Positions 24,472 through 36,960 are shown, counted from the first letter of the stretch. The stretch is 64,000 nt of DNA from Marsupella aquatica (GCA_973895155.1 OZ316892.1:14508001-14572000), one strand, 5' to 3'. Notes: generated by a model from the letters alone, not told the origin. A program made the numbers and translations.

Positions 24472-24977
24472 CAGTCCTCAAGACTTCTACTGCACATGCC
24501 CAGGGGCCCATTTGCTGAGAATATGTTGGGCTGGAATGTCGGGCAGCCACGGGCAGGTTGTGTAGCCGGGATGGGTACCACAATTAGATGTGGACAAATA
24601 CCACTGGACCATCGACTCTCGCCAAGAAGTGTTACAGGATCACTGGTCAGTGCAGTCTTCACAAATCAGGTGATCGAGTGATTAAACAGCCACTGTGAGC
24701 AGTAGTTTTTGTCCTCTCCCTGGACCTGGAACTCAGGGCTTCACGGGGGGTGGAGAGGTAAAACGTCCCTAGGACCTTCGGGGAGCCACACAACTGTCAC
24801 TTGAGAATCTCAAGGGAGATATTGGCAGCGCAATGGCAGTCACCCAGCGCTGGAGAGGGTTGGATGGGTTCACCTGGGGAGAGAAGAATGTACTGGTGAG
24901 GCACTGGCCCATCTTATATGTGCACATTATACAAGGCATAAAAGTGGGTGCATAAATAAAATATAATATGTCACTCA

Positions 24978-25345
24978 GCAAATAAAGATGTCTATATATA
25001 ATAGATGTTTTTGTTAAAGATGTTGTTGCATAGAAGATTTCATTTGCATAAAATATGTTGCTGCAGAAAAGATATTGCTAATGTAGTTGTGCAAAATATG
25101 TTCAAATAAGTCATCGTGACAAAAATACTGTTTTGCAAACTATATTGTGGAGAAAAATATGTTGTCAGTTATGTAACAGAAGTTGTAATGCGAAAGAGAT
25201 ACTTACGTTAAAGATGTTGCTGCACAAAAAGATTGTTCCACACAGACAGTGTTGTGTTTACTAGGGTTTCATTATGTAAAAGACATTGCGAAAAAGGTGT
25301 TGTGAAGGAAATGATATCGTTAAGTACAAGAAACTATTGCGTAAA
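24978..25345 (+). repeat. Degenerate minisatellite, AAAGATGTTGTTGCA-like units
   Basis: Some fifteen imperfect copies of a unit like TTAAAGATGTTGCTGCA / GCATAAAATATGTTG occur here. The motif family is the same as at 11576-11790. It lies in the promoter-distal spacer between the two AMT1 genes. Confidence 0.65.
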
Positions 25346-26539
25346 AATAGTTCAAGGGCAAGTACTATAAGAGTTTCTATTTGAGATGTAAGAAGAAAAA
25401 TAATGTGAAAGAATGGTCCACTTGACAGTAACAATTTATTACAGTCTTTGACAAATGTTGCAAATAGGACACTCTCAGGATTGACATGAGCCGACCATGT
25501 TTGGGACTTTGTGTACTGGCCTAGGAGGTGGAAGGATCAAGGACGACAAATCGGTTCGATCCTTCCCCCTCCCCTGTCTCCTCTATCCTCTTCCTTTTTC
25601 CAGTTTCTTTGTGTCTCTTCCTTATTTTGGTTCGTTCCCAGATTTTGTTGGGTAGTGCAAATTTGTAAGCATACCATTGCAAAATAGGGGGACCGTTTAT
25701 TATACTTTTTAATTTGTGGCACAGAGGATCCAAATCCAGTACGGAAGAACCAGCCTGCCTAGAGGTGCGGCTAGATATAGATGTATTATTTTGTCTTCTC
25801 CCAAACTACACGTTTCAGAGTATTGGATCTCCTCTCACTACTCACTCGAAAATCGTATCCTCTGGACAACATTACATACAGTAGATATAAAGTTATTACT
25901 TAATCAATAATGTCTTATAAACCTAGATTTGCTGAAACTTCAACTTTTCTCACTCTAAGTACAACTGACAAGTACACTATATACAGTACATATTGTGGGC
26001 CACACGATCAGAGTAGCAAATTGCTGTTTGGACCTGGTGGTAATACCAAAAAGAAAGTGCTCAAAATAATTTCCTTCTATAAGTCACAGGAATAGAATTG
26101 AATGCTGTCCGTTGTGCAGGCGGTCGCTGCCCGTAGCCGGTCGGTGCAGGTTAGCTGCGCGTAGAATCCAGTTAAATACGTCAAACGCGCCACTGGTAAC
26201 ATCCAGCAGGCCATGTCGTGGTGGTAGATGGGTGAGAGAGTGGCGAGAGAGGATGCGGGTTTGAATTCCGCCTTTTAACAGAGATCCCCCCAAAAGTGGG
26301 GTACAGAGGTCTCTAATGACATTAGTAATTTATTTTTTCCATCCCAGAGTTAACACACATCCTCCCCAAAAAGTGGGGTTCACTAGCACGTAGTGACACT
26401 TTTTCGTTCAAGGAGAGGAACCGGCTGTAGCAGTTTACGGTCAATGTTCACTCAAGTACAAGACAGTTCAAAATATACTTGTGACACTAGATTTGGAAGG
26501 CCACCTGTCCATGACAACGGGTGGTCCAATGGACCGCAA
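25346..26539. other. AMT1 inter-gene spacer, left part
   Basis: No gene was recognised. A near-duplicated CCCCAAAA-GTGGGGT phrase occurs at about 26286 and 26363. A GGGTTTGAATTCC near 26249 resembles a Pol III box B, but there is no convincing box A or tRNA fold, so no RNA gene is called. Confidence 0.35.
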
Positions 26540-26883
26540 TGTTAGATATTGCTCTAGTTTTGTGACTCATGAGCTAACCATAGTTAGTCTAACTCGGGTT
26601 AGGACTTAGCTAATGTTAGCGGTAGTGCTGTTGTGCATATAGTTAGGGCTGATGCCAGACCCTGGTGGAACTTAGGCTCATTGTTACGGAGCTAGTTGAG
26701 AGATAGAGAGAGCTTGTGCTATGGATGCTTGGTATGGCCGGTCGGCCTAGAGTGCAGTAAAGCTCTTGTGTGTTCTCGTGGACGTAGCCTCATGTGGAGG
26801 TGAACCACGTATCTCTCTGTGTCGACTATTGTGCGTTGGATGGTTCATGGGCTTGCCGTTACGAATGTCGTCTATGCTCAACA
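26540..26883 (+). mobile_element. Solo LTR (344 bp) with 5-bp target duplication CGCAA
   Basis: The LTR begins TGTTAGATATTG and ends GCTCAACA (TG...CA ends) and is flanked by CGCAA at 26535-26539 and 26884-26888. It is nearly identical in length and sequence to 45549-45892. The 344-bp length and 5-bp duplication fit a Copia-type retrotransposon, but without an internal region this is inferred. It sits between the two tandem AMT1 genes. Confidence 0.93.
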
Positions 26884-28782
26884 CGCAAGATGATTGAGAC
26901 ATGTTCTTCCGAGTTTTTAGCAGAATTTGATCAACTAACATCCATTTGCCCCTTCAAACTAGTGCCTTAGATATAGCATGTTCATCCTGGAACATGCTTC
27001 GTTTTTTTGTCTTGTAAAGATTAAAAAAAAATAGGTACATGTAAAGTATATGCCAAGAAATTAATATCTGTTAATTAAGGTGTGAGTGATGGAGTCTGCG
27101 GATAGATAGGGTTCTTTGGCCTTTTTTCTTTGTTGGTTTTTTGGTGCCCTCCCTTTCTTGGGTCTTTTGCTTGTGGGACTATGTCTCCCGCTTCGGGTCT
27201 CTTGTTCCTTTGCAGTGTTACATATAAAAGACATGGAGGTTTTCTAATATTGAGTTCATGTTATTATTTATTATTTTAGGCAAAGGTATTACAACACCCC
27301 ACTCAGCAAGTCATGGACTGATTGGGCCCATGTGTCACTTACTTCTATGCCATGTATAAGAACACTTTAATTTTTGACAAAAGTGCCTTTGAGTGTTAAC
27401 ATGGCGTGTATGGTTTAGGGTTTAAGGATAAATAAACCCTTGCTAAACCCAAAGAAATGCCATACATTTTTCAACGTCTGTAGAGAATCTTGTGGCCAGA
27501 AGGTTTGAAAATGTAACCTTACATGCTTTAGTACTCTTTGTATGTCATACGGCCGTTTCAACTATCGGTGATTTCAAATTTGTGCATGATGCAGCAAAGA
27601 GGTCGTAGATAACTTAATTTCCCTCAATGAAAGAATAGATTTCAGCGGATTGTTTCGAGGCAGGAAAAAACCCCCATTTATCAGCTTTCTGGGGTTAGTC
27701 TTGTAGGTCACGTATGAGAATCCCTCACTACGTCGAGCTGCAGAAATTGGTGCCAGAAGAACGATGCGCTTCCCTTTCGCCGCAGCTGCGATTTGTCAAA
27801 CCTCGAGATCGAGACAGTGCATTGAGATACAATTTTGAGAAGTCGTGCAGACGGCGAGGAGTTCATAATTGACAAACGGCCTACGTACTGACATCAGTTG
27901 GCGATAACATCAACTCCAGAGCAAGCGTGGAAAACCAACGAGTCCTAGTTGGCTGTTATCCCGCCTGCTGTGTCCGAGGCTGTGTCCTGCTACTGAGTCA
28001 GTTGGCGATGAAACCAATGAAAGAGAACGCTCAAGCAATGGAAAACCATCCAGCACGGCCATTAATAGTCAATACAGACGTCGGGGGCCGGACTGAGAAC
28101 GAAGGAAAGCCATCAGCAAAGGTCAAAGTTAGCACGCAGCGCAATTACTCCCACAAAAACCCAATATGCAACAAGCGACAAGCTCAAGTCCTGACCCTTT
28201 CGTCCGAAGCCACAATACATGCTAAAATGCTATGAGCGACAGATTGTAGTTAGTGTAACTTTCAAGCGTCCAAAATTTCAAAAAAAGAGAAAGACATCGG
28301 ATTGACCGACACTGATGACGACAAAACCCATACGACAGACAACAATTGTACCAGTTTTGTAATGAAGAAGCGAGGGCGACAACTCACTAAAATCAACTTT
28401 CCAAGTTGTTCCAGCTGGTTGGATAAGATGCAAATGAGGAAGCAGTGTTTATCAGGCGGAAACCATGGGACGGATTGCGAATGGTTGAATCCCAGTGCTT
28501 CAACCCGACATTTCAAATGGAATTGGGTTGAATCGTACTGCAATGCTCAAAGACTGATGGGGAGAACAGGACACTTTCCATGAGTATAATCCACGTACAT
28601 CTCACGTGAACCGAATATAATCTATTGAACTTGCAACTGTCCTGAAGAAGCTCCAGCAGTTCCTCGTTTGGACTTGGAGGTCCTATGAGACAGAAACCAG
28701 AATCGCCTGAAAACCACGAAACCTAAGGATTTTGAAGTGACCTTGGTGGAAAACTGCATGATCAATGCCATGCACTTTACCA
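26884..28782. other. AMT1 inter-gene spacer, right part
   Basis: No coding exon or RNA gene was recognised. The open frames at 27927-28235 and 28262-28583 have no family signature and no splice context. The right end approaches the 3' UTR of the second AMT1 gene. Confidence 0.35.
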
Positions 28783-28831
28783 GATATTATCTAGTTATGA
28801 ATTTTGCCAACTTTCATAACTAGATAATATC
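28783..28831. other. Perfect 19-bp inverted repeat (hairpin) just 3' of AMT1 paralogue 2
   Basis: The arms 28783-28801 and 28813-28831 (GATATTATCTAGTTATGAA and its exact complement) are separated by an 11-nt loop. It lies about 90-140 nt beyond the stop codon at 28920, probably in the 3' UTR of the minus-strand transcript. The stem is AT-rich. Possible roles are 3'-end RNA structure or a small foldback element. Confidence 0.8.
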
Positions 28832-28919
28832 CGATGAGAACCTTTGGGGGAATTACAGGGCCCAAGCTAAACTTTCTAATTCATAAAATTAAACCAAAAC
28901 GCTCTAAGAAGAGAGCCTT

Positions 28920-31799
28920 CTAAGTTGTAGGGGTAGGGGTGACAGGAGGATCTCCCCGGATCTCTTGGTATATCCCATTGCCAGCATTGGGCAAGTACCT
29001 GTGAAATTTCTCATCATCACCGTAAGAGTAAGCAGAACCACCATGACTAGTTCTGTCCGTCCCTGCCAGTTCTTCGTCCGGGGAGATTCTGAGCATGTTG
29101 AATCTGTTAAGGAGCCAGAAGACTGGAGACATGGTAGCGATCACCCATGCGGCAATTACCAGAATTTCGATAATTTGAGCCGCCAAAAGTCTCCCATCTC
29201 CTCCCATAAACAAGCCATGTCCACGGCCTTCCCCATAGGCCTCGAAGACATAGCTCTTCTTTGCAAATAGACCTGTACATATTTATTATGTTGTCAGTCC
29301 AAATTTTCACTTAAGACCCATTAAGAGAAAAACCCCACTGAGCAAGATTCAACTATTAACTTTACTCCTAAGTAGCATCCCAGATTTCATTCAAGCTTTA
29401 GAAGCAATTATTCCCATCTCCATCCCAAGAATCTTGGATTATGAGGTTGCTCACGTATTTACTTAAACAACTGAGCTCAGTTTGACGATGATTTAAAAAG
29501 GTATTAATTGTCTTGAAGGTCACGATTTGTTGAAGATAATATTAATTAGATAGATTAACATTCATTTGTTGGTGGAGAATTGAGTGAAGGTATCTGCTAT
29601 ATGATGCGAATGGCATAGGTTTGTGCTGGTATGAATAAGACAAGTGTGCCCAAGTGAGTAAGTAGTAATTCAGCGCTGGCCCCACCGACTCTCGGAAAAT
29701 CTGACAATTATGAAAATAGAATCAATCCCTTTACACAGCCCAACACACTTGCTTTAAGCCTCTAATCTGTAAATGAAATTAGGAAACATGATCCTCCAAA
29801 GTAACAAAACCAAGTAATACATCACAATCAAAATGAGTTTACACACTGTACTGTAACATACCCACTACCTTTCAAGGCCAAGATACAACCGGAACACACC
29901 ACACACTAAATTAATTAATTATCAAGCCAGAGTTTGCTACGAGCATAGACAATCCTAAGGACCCTTCCCAGTTACATGGCAGAAGCTGCGTTGACAAGGA
30001 CGTTTAGCCGTTGTGACATAACAAATGATATCTGGATTCGATTTTGAGACACGATCATCTCCAAACCAAATATTTACTGAGTTTGCTATGAGCTCTTAAA
30101 ATACTCTTGACAAAAATCTCATCAGAGGTCACTTGAATAAATGAAACTTAATTGCCCGTAGGAACTCTGTACAACAGGACAATGGAAGATATCATCAACG
30201 ATACCTGTGAAAAATAACCCCCAAGCACCGCATCCGCCGTGCAATTGAGCTGCTTCCAAAGGATCGTCGTATCGAATCTTCGTAGCAAGGAGATTCAAGC
30301 TCATGAGAACCAAACTAGCTCCGACGCCGCAGATGACTGCAGCCCATGGATCGACCACAGCACATCCCGATGTGATGGCCGCCAAACCTCCTAGGAGCCC
30401 GTTGCATACGTCAGTCACGTTCCAATGCCCTGATAAACATTCAAAGTCACGTACAACCGTCATGAGCATGCGCAAGTGGTCGGACAACATGTCCAAGACT
30501 CAATTTAAAAGTGAAGATAATCTGGAGACTATGCAAATGAGCTCTGTCGGGCCACTGACCTGTCTGTATTCTCCGGACGAAGAGCATAGTAAGCGCAGCA
30601 GAACAACCCGCAATAGTGGTAGTGACAGCAGTCCTCCCGATACCCGTCCAATTGCCCTCAAAGCCATTTCCATCATATGGGACGACAATGTGCACGTATG
30701 ATCCAGGATTGAATCCAAACCATCCAAACCATAGTAGAAAGCTACCCAACACCACGAGGGAGGCATTGTGACCTCGCATGTCCAATCCTTTTCCAAGTAC
30801 CACACCGAATTCTTATTTTTCAGTAAAATAAGGCACGACCTCCTCATTCCCATAGTCCACTCGTACAAGTGATATAATTTGCAAGCTATTAGCAGTAACT
30901 TTAAAGTGGGCGATTAAATACTGTATAACAGAAAGACGCGTCTGATGGATCGATGATCAGCTACTAACAAGAGAGGCATTGCTCAGGAGTGTGTACAAAC
31001 AAAGACAAGGTAGCCCGTGGACGTACAGCAAACTTCCAGCCCAATACCTTTACGTACCTTGCTGCCCATTCCAGTTGAATCTTCCAATCCTCGGGCCCTC
31101 AATCAAAGCTCCACAAAGCCCCGCGATTCCACCCACCATATGCACAACTCCACTCCCAGCGAAATCGATGGCGCCCACTCCAAAAAGTCTTGCGGCTGTG
31201 GCAGCTCCAATCCAGCCATCAATTGACCATACCCAGTGAGCCACAATTGGATACACAAACCCAGTGAGAACCGTAGAGTATACTAAGTAGGCCACGAATT
31301 GGGTACGCTCAGCTATGGACCCAGCCGTGATTCCAGCAGCAGCAATGGCGAATGACCATTGGAACAGGAAAAAACTATAGTCAAACCCATTGTCGGAGTT
31401 GGGCATGTTCTGGAGGGCAAAGTAATTGCTTCCGATAAACGCGTTGTTGTTGGAAGACCGTCCAAAAGCAAATCCGAATCCGAAGAGATAAAACGAAACA
31501 CCTCCTGATGCAGCGTCCAGGAGATTGGTCATCATGATGTTCATCGTATTCTTGGCACGTACAGATCCGGCACAGAGCATGGCGAACCCAATCTGCATAG
31601 AGAAGACCAGGTACGCGGAGAAGAGCAAATACACATTATCAACTGCTAGTGTCAGAGTTGCAAGCGATGAGGAAATGGTATCAAGTTTTCTACATAATTC
31701 CAGCTGACTCGTTGAGGATGCCGAAGCTCCTCCCGAGGTGAGAAGTCCTGTGAGAAAGCCCAAATCCCCATCTACGCACCCTGTAGACGACGCCATCAT
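28920..31799 (-). CDS. AMT1: AMT1-type ammonium transporter, paralogue 2 (4 exons)
   Basis: Predicted plasma-membrane ammonium transporter. Exons 31799-31058, 30787-30560, 30429-30205 and 29272-28920 give 515 aa. Intron positions and phase 1 exactly match paralogue 1, each within a glycine codon, but intron 3 has grown to 932 bp. The start is ATG 31799, with another ATG directly after it. [13 protein letters not shown], pore histidines His188 and His387, and the regulatory tail [12 protein letters not shown] with Thr473 are all present. It differs from paralogue 1 mainly in the N-terminal 50 residues and the C-terminal tail after the threonine. The exon 2 acceptor (GGAAAAG) is pyrimidine-poor, and an alternative in-frame acceptor upstream would add about nine residues. 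A perfect hairpin follows the stop codon. Confidence 0.95.
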
Positions 31800-32130
31800 C
31801 TCCAATTACTTTCTTCACTTGCAGTACTCCCCAATTCGGAATTTGTCGCCTCTACAATTAACTCCTCTAGTACATTCAAGGTGGTTTGGAAAAATATCGA
31901 TCATTCGAATTCAAAGTCCAGGAATAGCTCGATCACGAAGAAGATCAGTAGTAACATTAGTCTTGCTTTGTTGTCTCTGATGTGTATGGATCTCTTTATG
32001 CTCACAATTCAACCATCCTCTTTGTCTCCAGTCCTCAGTCGGAGTGACAGGGATGGTGGACTGTGAAGAATGGAATCTGCCGGCCACACCTCGGATTTGA
32101 ATGTTTCACAGGAGGTGCGAGATTAGGCGC

Positions 32131-33610
32131 TGGATACTCACAGAAGCGACTATTGTGAGCTGGAATGGTGGGTCACGAAGACCCTTCTTGATTTCCCCCA
32201 CTACCAATTTTAATAGTAAGTTCGTAAATATTTCTCATCCACACAGTTCTGCATGATTGGATCCATCCGTGATATCCGCTTCCTCACCTCGCTAATTCAA
32301 TCTTTCTCATAATTCTTCAAATTATAGTTCTCCTTCATCCATAAATTTCCCGGGAATTTTCCAGAATCTTACTAGGGCCTCAGACAGAATACCTAACTCT
32401 TCAAAGTCGATCAACGTCTTCGAATTGAAGGCTACAGAAGTGCACATGATGTCCCAATCTGGTCGTTTGATCTCATTCTCAATACAGACGAATAGAGTGG
32501 ATTGTTGCCACTTTATTCTGCATGTATCGAAAGGCTAGGGAGTCTCCACAGACAGGGACGGGAAGAGATGTCAATCTACCGCCGTCGGTATGTGCACTCA
32601 AGTTCGAGAGAGCGAGCGTAGGCCAGAGTAGCCGTGTAGGCCGTGGATATTCACAGAAGCTCGACTAGAGTGAGCTGGAATGCTGGGTCAGGAAGACTCT
32701 TCCTGATTTTCCCCCCATCCTGCCTCCTACAGAAATCTACTACGAATTTATTAGTACACTAGTAAAATCTTCTCATTCACACTGCATTGCGAAATCCATC
32801 CGTGACATCCTGACTCTTCCTCACTTCGCTAACTAAAATTTTTCGTAATTCTTCAAATTATAGTTCTTCGTGCATGACTTTCCAGATTCTTGTTGGTGTA
32901 CTAGGCCCCTGACAGAACACCTACGTCTTGAGATCCGGGCCAACGCGTCATCAATCGAAAGCTATGGTAGAGCAAGAATTTGACTTTTCGTGATGGTGAG
33001 TTGATCTCAAATTCTAAATGCAGACGAATAGAAATGGTTTGTTGCCAACTTCCCACTTGCCACTTTACACTGCATGGAAAGGTTAGGGAATCTTGACAGA
33101 TAAGGGCGGGCAGCTTTAAGGAGATTTCATTCTACCGCCGCCAGTGTGAGGCACACAAGTTCGAGAGGAGCGAACGTAGGAACTGGATATTCACAGAAGG
33201 TAGACTGTGTGAGCTGGAATGATGGGTCAGGATGACCCTCCTTGATTTTCCCCCATTCCTGCTCTCATACAGAAATCTACTGCGAGTTTTATCAGCACGT
33301 CGATTGTAAATTTTCTCATCCACACAGTTCTGTATTACGAAAACCATCCGTGACATCCGCTTCCTTACCTGATCGCTTTGTCAATCATTTCCGTAATTTT
33401 ACAATTTATAGTTATTTTTCATCCACAATCATCCAGAATCTTTTTGATGTACTAGGGGCCCCAGGAAGCAGAAAACCTAGCTCTTGAGTGTCAGCGTTTG
33501 AAACTCAAAATCTCAATCCAGACGAATAGAAATGCTTTGTTGCCACTTTACACTGCATGGAAAGGTTAGGGAGTGTGCACGGACAAAGAGGGGCAGCTTT
33601 AGACCGCCAC
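32131..33610. repeat. Three-copy tandem repeat, unit about 515-540 bp, upstream of AMT1 paralogue 2
   Basis: Units start near 32131, 32644 and 33184 with TGGATA(C/T)TCACAGAAG, followed by GAGCTGGAATG.TGGGTCA (32157, 32672, 33211). Shared later blocks are TTCTCATCCACACAG, CATCCGTGA.ATCC, CAGACGAATAGA and TTGTTGCCACTTTA. The third unit is shorter. It starts about 330 bp upstream of the paralogue 2 start codon, so it may lie within that gene's promoter region. Confidence 0.8.
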
Positions 33611-33798
33611 TGGTCATATAAGGGCCAGAAAAGCCAAAGTTGGATCCCCAGCCAGAGCATCGTCAGTAGCCCTGCCTCGCGAGTGTGAAGGTACTCTGTA
33701 GTTGGCCCGAAAAGCTATCGAATCTCCCTGCCTAGCCTTGACTTCTGTCAAAGAACTCTAAATCTACTTAGAAAATTTTCACTTAATCTGAGATCTCA

Positions 33799-34120
33799 CA
33801 TTCATTCCAGCAAAGATCCTTTTTATTTTCGAAAGTGGACACAAAGAGAAGGCACCATTCCAGCACGGATCTTTGAGATCTCACAATCATTGCAGCGTCG
33901 ACTCACATGCATAATTAATATGCACCTCTGCAAACGAAAGCTGCCTGGTTTCTGTATTATTGCTGGGTCATCTAATAGCAAACTTGTAACAGCAACTTAG
34001 CATGCCTGTAGCTTACGGTCACAAATATGGAGCAAACAGTCGTTCCAGCAAAGAATTGTAGGATCTCCAAAATTCAGATCTCACAATCGTTCCAGCAAAG
34101 AATTGTACGATGTCCAATGT
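33799..34120. repeat. Short dispersed repeat, GATCTCACAATCATTCCAGCAAAG
   Basis: About four imperfect copies of GATCTCACANTCNTTCCAGC with a following AAAGAATTGTA(G/C)GAT lie near 33799, 33876, 34041 and 34077. No function is evident. Confidence 0.5.
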
Positions 34121-34439
34121 TCAATCTAGTCTGTCACTAAGCAAACAACGATCTCTTGCTGGGCTGCTGCGCCCAGGACACAGCCTGATAATATAATACG
34201 TACTACAGCAACGTGGGTGTGGGGCAGATCTCTTCACCCCCCCCAAACTGGATAGCTCCATGCACACGTTTAGGATTGCAAAAATGCGGCGACCATCAGT
34301 AGCAGACTTGGTGTTCTCCTGTTAGGGATTTCCTAATTCATTTGTAGTGAAGCTGCTCGACCTGGACCTGTAACTGGAATTCTCAGTCGGATCGGCGACA
34401 GCAGTGGCATATCTGAGATGATGATGGTCTATCCGAGCT

Positions 34440-34672
34440 TGTTTCTGCAGCGGAAGATCTTAGAAGAAGATCAATCCGCAACTCTAAATTGGACAGAATC
34501 CAAGAAGGGCGGAACAAATCGGAGTCAAAGACTGAAGACAAGCCCAAGGAGGACAAGAAGAAACAACTGGAGTCACAGCCAAAGGCAGAGCAGGAGACGA
34601 AAGAGTGGAAGCCCGAGGAGAAGGTTCAGAAAAAATGGGATTCACAAATTCAAAAAATAGGATGCCAAACCT
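34440..34672 (+). other. Possible lysine/glutamate-rich exon or gene relic
   Basis: One frame (about 34489-34672) reads a highly charged segment rich in Lys, Glu and Gln, with phrases like KTEDKPKEDKKKQLESQ. It lacks a confident ATG, splice partners and a recognised domain. It resembles the low-complexity spacer of many plant proteins. It could equally be a purine-rich tract that happens to be open. Confidence 0.2.
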
Positions 34673-34730
34673 GAAAGGCTCGATCCAACATGTGCAATGC
34701 AAATCTCCCTGACCAGAAATTATACTTGCC

Positions 34731-35690
34731 TTAGCACGGAAGGATCATGCTCTGTCATCACCCACGCTCTCCTTACATTCGTCTATGCTCACTTACGTTG
34801 ACCAATGGACCCTTATCTGCTGACCACAAGTCATTACAATATTAGCAGGGCAGGATCGTGTTCGATCTCCACCGATGCTTTAGCCCCATGCTCACTTACA
34901 TTCACCAATGCCCTCCTTACATTTGCAAACCACGAGATTTGATAAGCTTTTGGAGGGTAGGATCGTGCTCTGCTTCACCCACCCCGCTCCTTACACTGGC
35001 CCCATGCACACCTACATTCTCCAATGTCCTCCTTACATTTGCAACCCACGAGATTTGATATCTTTAGCAGGGCAGGATCGGGCTCTTTTCCACCCACCCC
35101 TCTCCTTCCTTACACTAGCCCCATGCTCATTTACATTTGCAACCCACAAGATTTGATATCTTTAGCAGGGCAGGATCGGACTCTTTTTCACCCACCCCTC
35201 TCCTTACACCAGCCCCATGCTCACTTACATACACCTATGGTCTGCTTACATTTGCACTACAAGTAGTGTATCCTTAGCAGGGCAGGATCGTGCCTTTTTC
35301 CACCCACTCTCTCCTTACACTAGCCTCGTGCTCATTTACATCCACCTATGATTTGCTTATATTTGCACTACAAGTATTATATCATTTGCAGTGCAGGATC
35401 GGGCTCTTTTTCACCCACCCCTCTCTTTACACTAGCCCGTGCTCAATTACATACACCTTTGGTCTGCTTACATTTGCACTAGAAGTAGTATATCCTTAGC
35501 AGGGCAGGATCGTGCCTTTTTCCACCCACTGCTCATGTACATCCACCTATGGTTTGCTTATATTTGCACTACAAGTACTATATCATTTGCAGTGCAGGAT
35601 CGGGACTCTTTTCACTCACTCTCTCCTTACATGCTCACCTACATTGCCATATCACCAATAGTCTCCTTAAATTTGTGGACCTCCAATTAT
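34731..35690 (+). repeat. Tandem repeat array, about nine units of roughly 110 bp
   Basis: Units carry AGCAGGGCAGGATCG near 34843, 35066, 35164, 35276 and 35498, with variants at 34731, 34952, 35387 and 35588. Between these lie TTTTTCACCCACCCCTCTCCTTACACTAGCCCCATGCTCA-like segments and a CTACAAGTA block. Later units alternate between two subtypes (TATCCTTAGCAGGG and TATCATTTGCAGTG), suggesting higher-order expansion of a two-unit block. Overlapping open frames here are repeat-derived. Confidence 0.88.
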
Positions 35691-36960
35691 TATTCAATAT
35701 GATCCTTCCCTTTTCACCCATGCTTATTACTATCATCAATGATTTCCTTACATTTGCCCATGCTGAAAGGACTCTTGCTTTCTGTCGTTAACTTTATAAA
35801 TTGAAGCATCCTTCCCAAAATATAGTTTGAAAGGTGGAGAGTAACCTTTTGTTCAATTTCAGCACAACATCTATTGTGCACTTGAGGTAGACAAAGGAGG
35901 CCTAATTTACAGAGTCTTGCTACATTGCTAGGTTGGCAGAGTAAGACAAATGATTTGTTGACCACATAGGAATGACCCCCGGAATGACTATCACACACCT
36001 GGAGGTAGCATTGTTGTATTCTTACAAATGTTCAGAAGCATCGGTGGTGCTATGGTCACAACAACATTTGAATGAAACACATTCAGAATTTCCTTGCCCA
36101 CTTGTATTTTTGTTTGACCTCAATATTTTCTGTGCAGTGCATGGATGGATATTGGGTTAGTATGTGTATACATAAATTATGTCCTTTATGTGGTTACTAG
36201 AAGTACATAAAATTCATCAAAGACGTGGGGGAAACTAAAGTCCATGTATTTGTAGTTTGTTAAATGTGTGCATGCATGCTATGTTTAAGCAAACAACAGT
36301 TTTTAAGTACATTGTCATGAAAAATGTTTTACTTACAACAGTGCCATTTTTAATATTTATTTATAAATATGCCACAGTTTTCGTATATGGTTCCTGTGGT
36401 TATGTTGGTGAACTTGTAGTCCATATATGAAAGTGACATATTTATAGATAAACTAAATGTGATAACATTGTCAATCAGAACAATTTTAGTGGAATTTTAG
36501 TAGGGACATTTTCAGGCATATTTGTGAGTAAAAACAACTTTGACAAAATTGTAGATTAAAACATTTTAGTGGCAAAGTACAAACAAAAAATGGACATGGG
36601 CAGCATTGTTTTTAGTGGCGAAAATTAGCCAAATTCCACCTCCCCAAAAATCTTTGGCCACTTTTGGTGAAAATTGACTTCTATTTCTCTGTCTCATTAG
36701 CGAGTGTTCCACCTAATCACAGGCCCCATTAGCCAGAATCTAACGGTCAGCCTTAAATCCAGGGAGATCTGACCAGCCTTAAATCCAGGGATATCTGACG
36801 GTGACGGTGAGTAAATTAATTGAATAAGGAATCTTTTGAGCATCTTCTCCTTCGCACATCATACATTCGCCACCCTGGCGAAAAATTAAAATCCTTAAAA
36901 AATACGCTGGACACGGGAGTGCACGAACATATGACATTCATGTTTGGAAACTTCCTTCCA
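35691..36960. other. AT-rich spacer upstream of the YL1 gene
   Basis: No gene was recognised. A short tandem duplication (CAGCCTTAAATCCAGGGA, then GATCTGAC / TATCTGAC) lies at about 36752-36799, just before the promoter region. Confidence 0.4.

Noticed and set aside
26230-26270. Possible tRNA or SINE near GGGTTTGAATTCC
   Set aside because: A box B-like string is present, but there is no matching box A, no cloverleaf and no second copy.
34858-35702. Series of overlapping open frames rich in His, Pro and Tyr
   Set aside because: They are translations of a ~110-bp tandem repeat with no start context, splice sites or domain.
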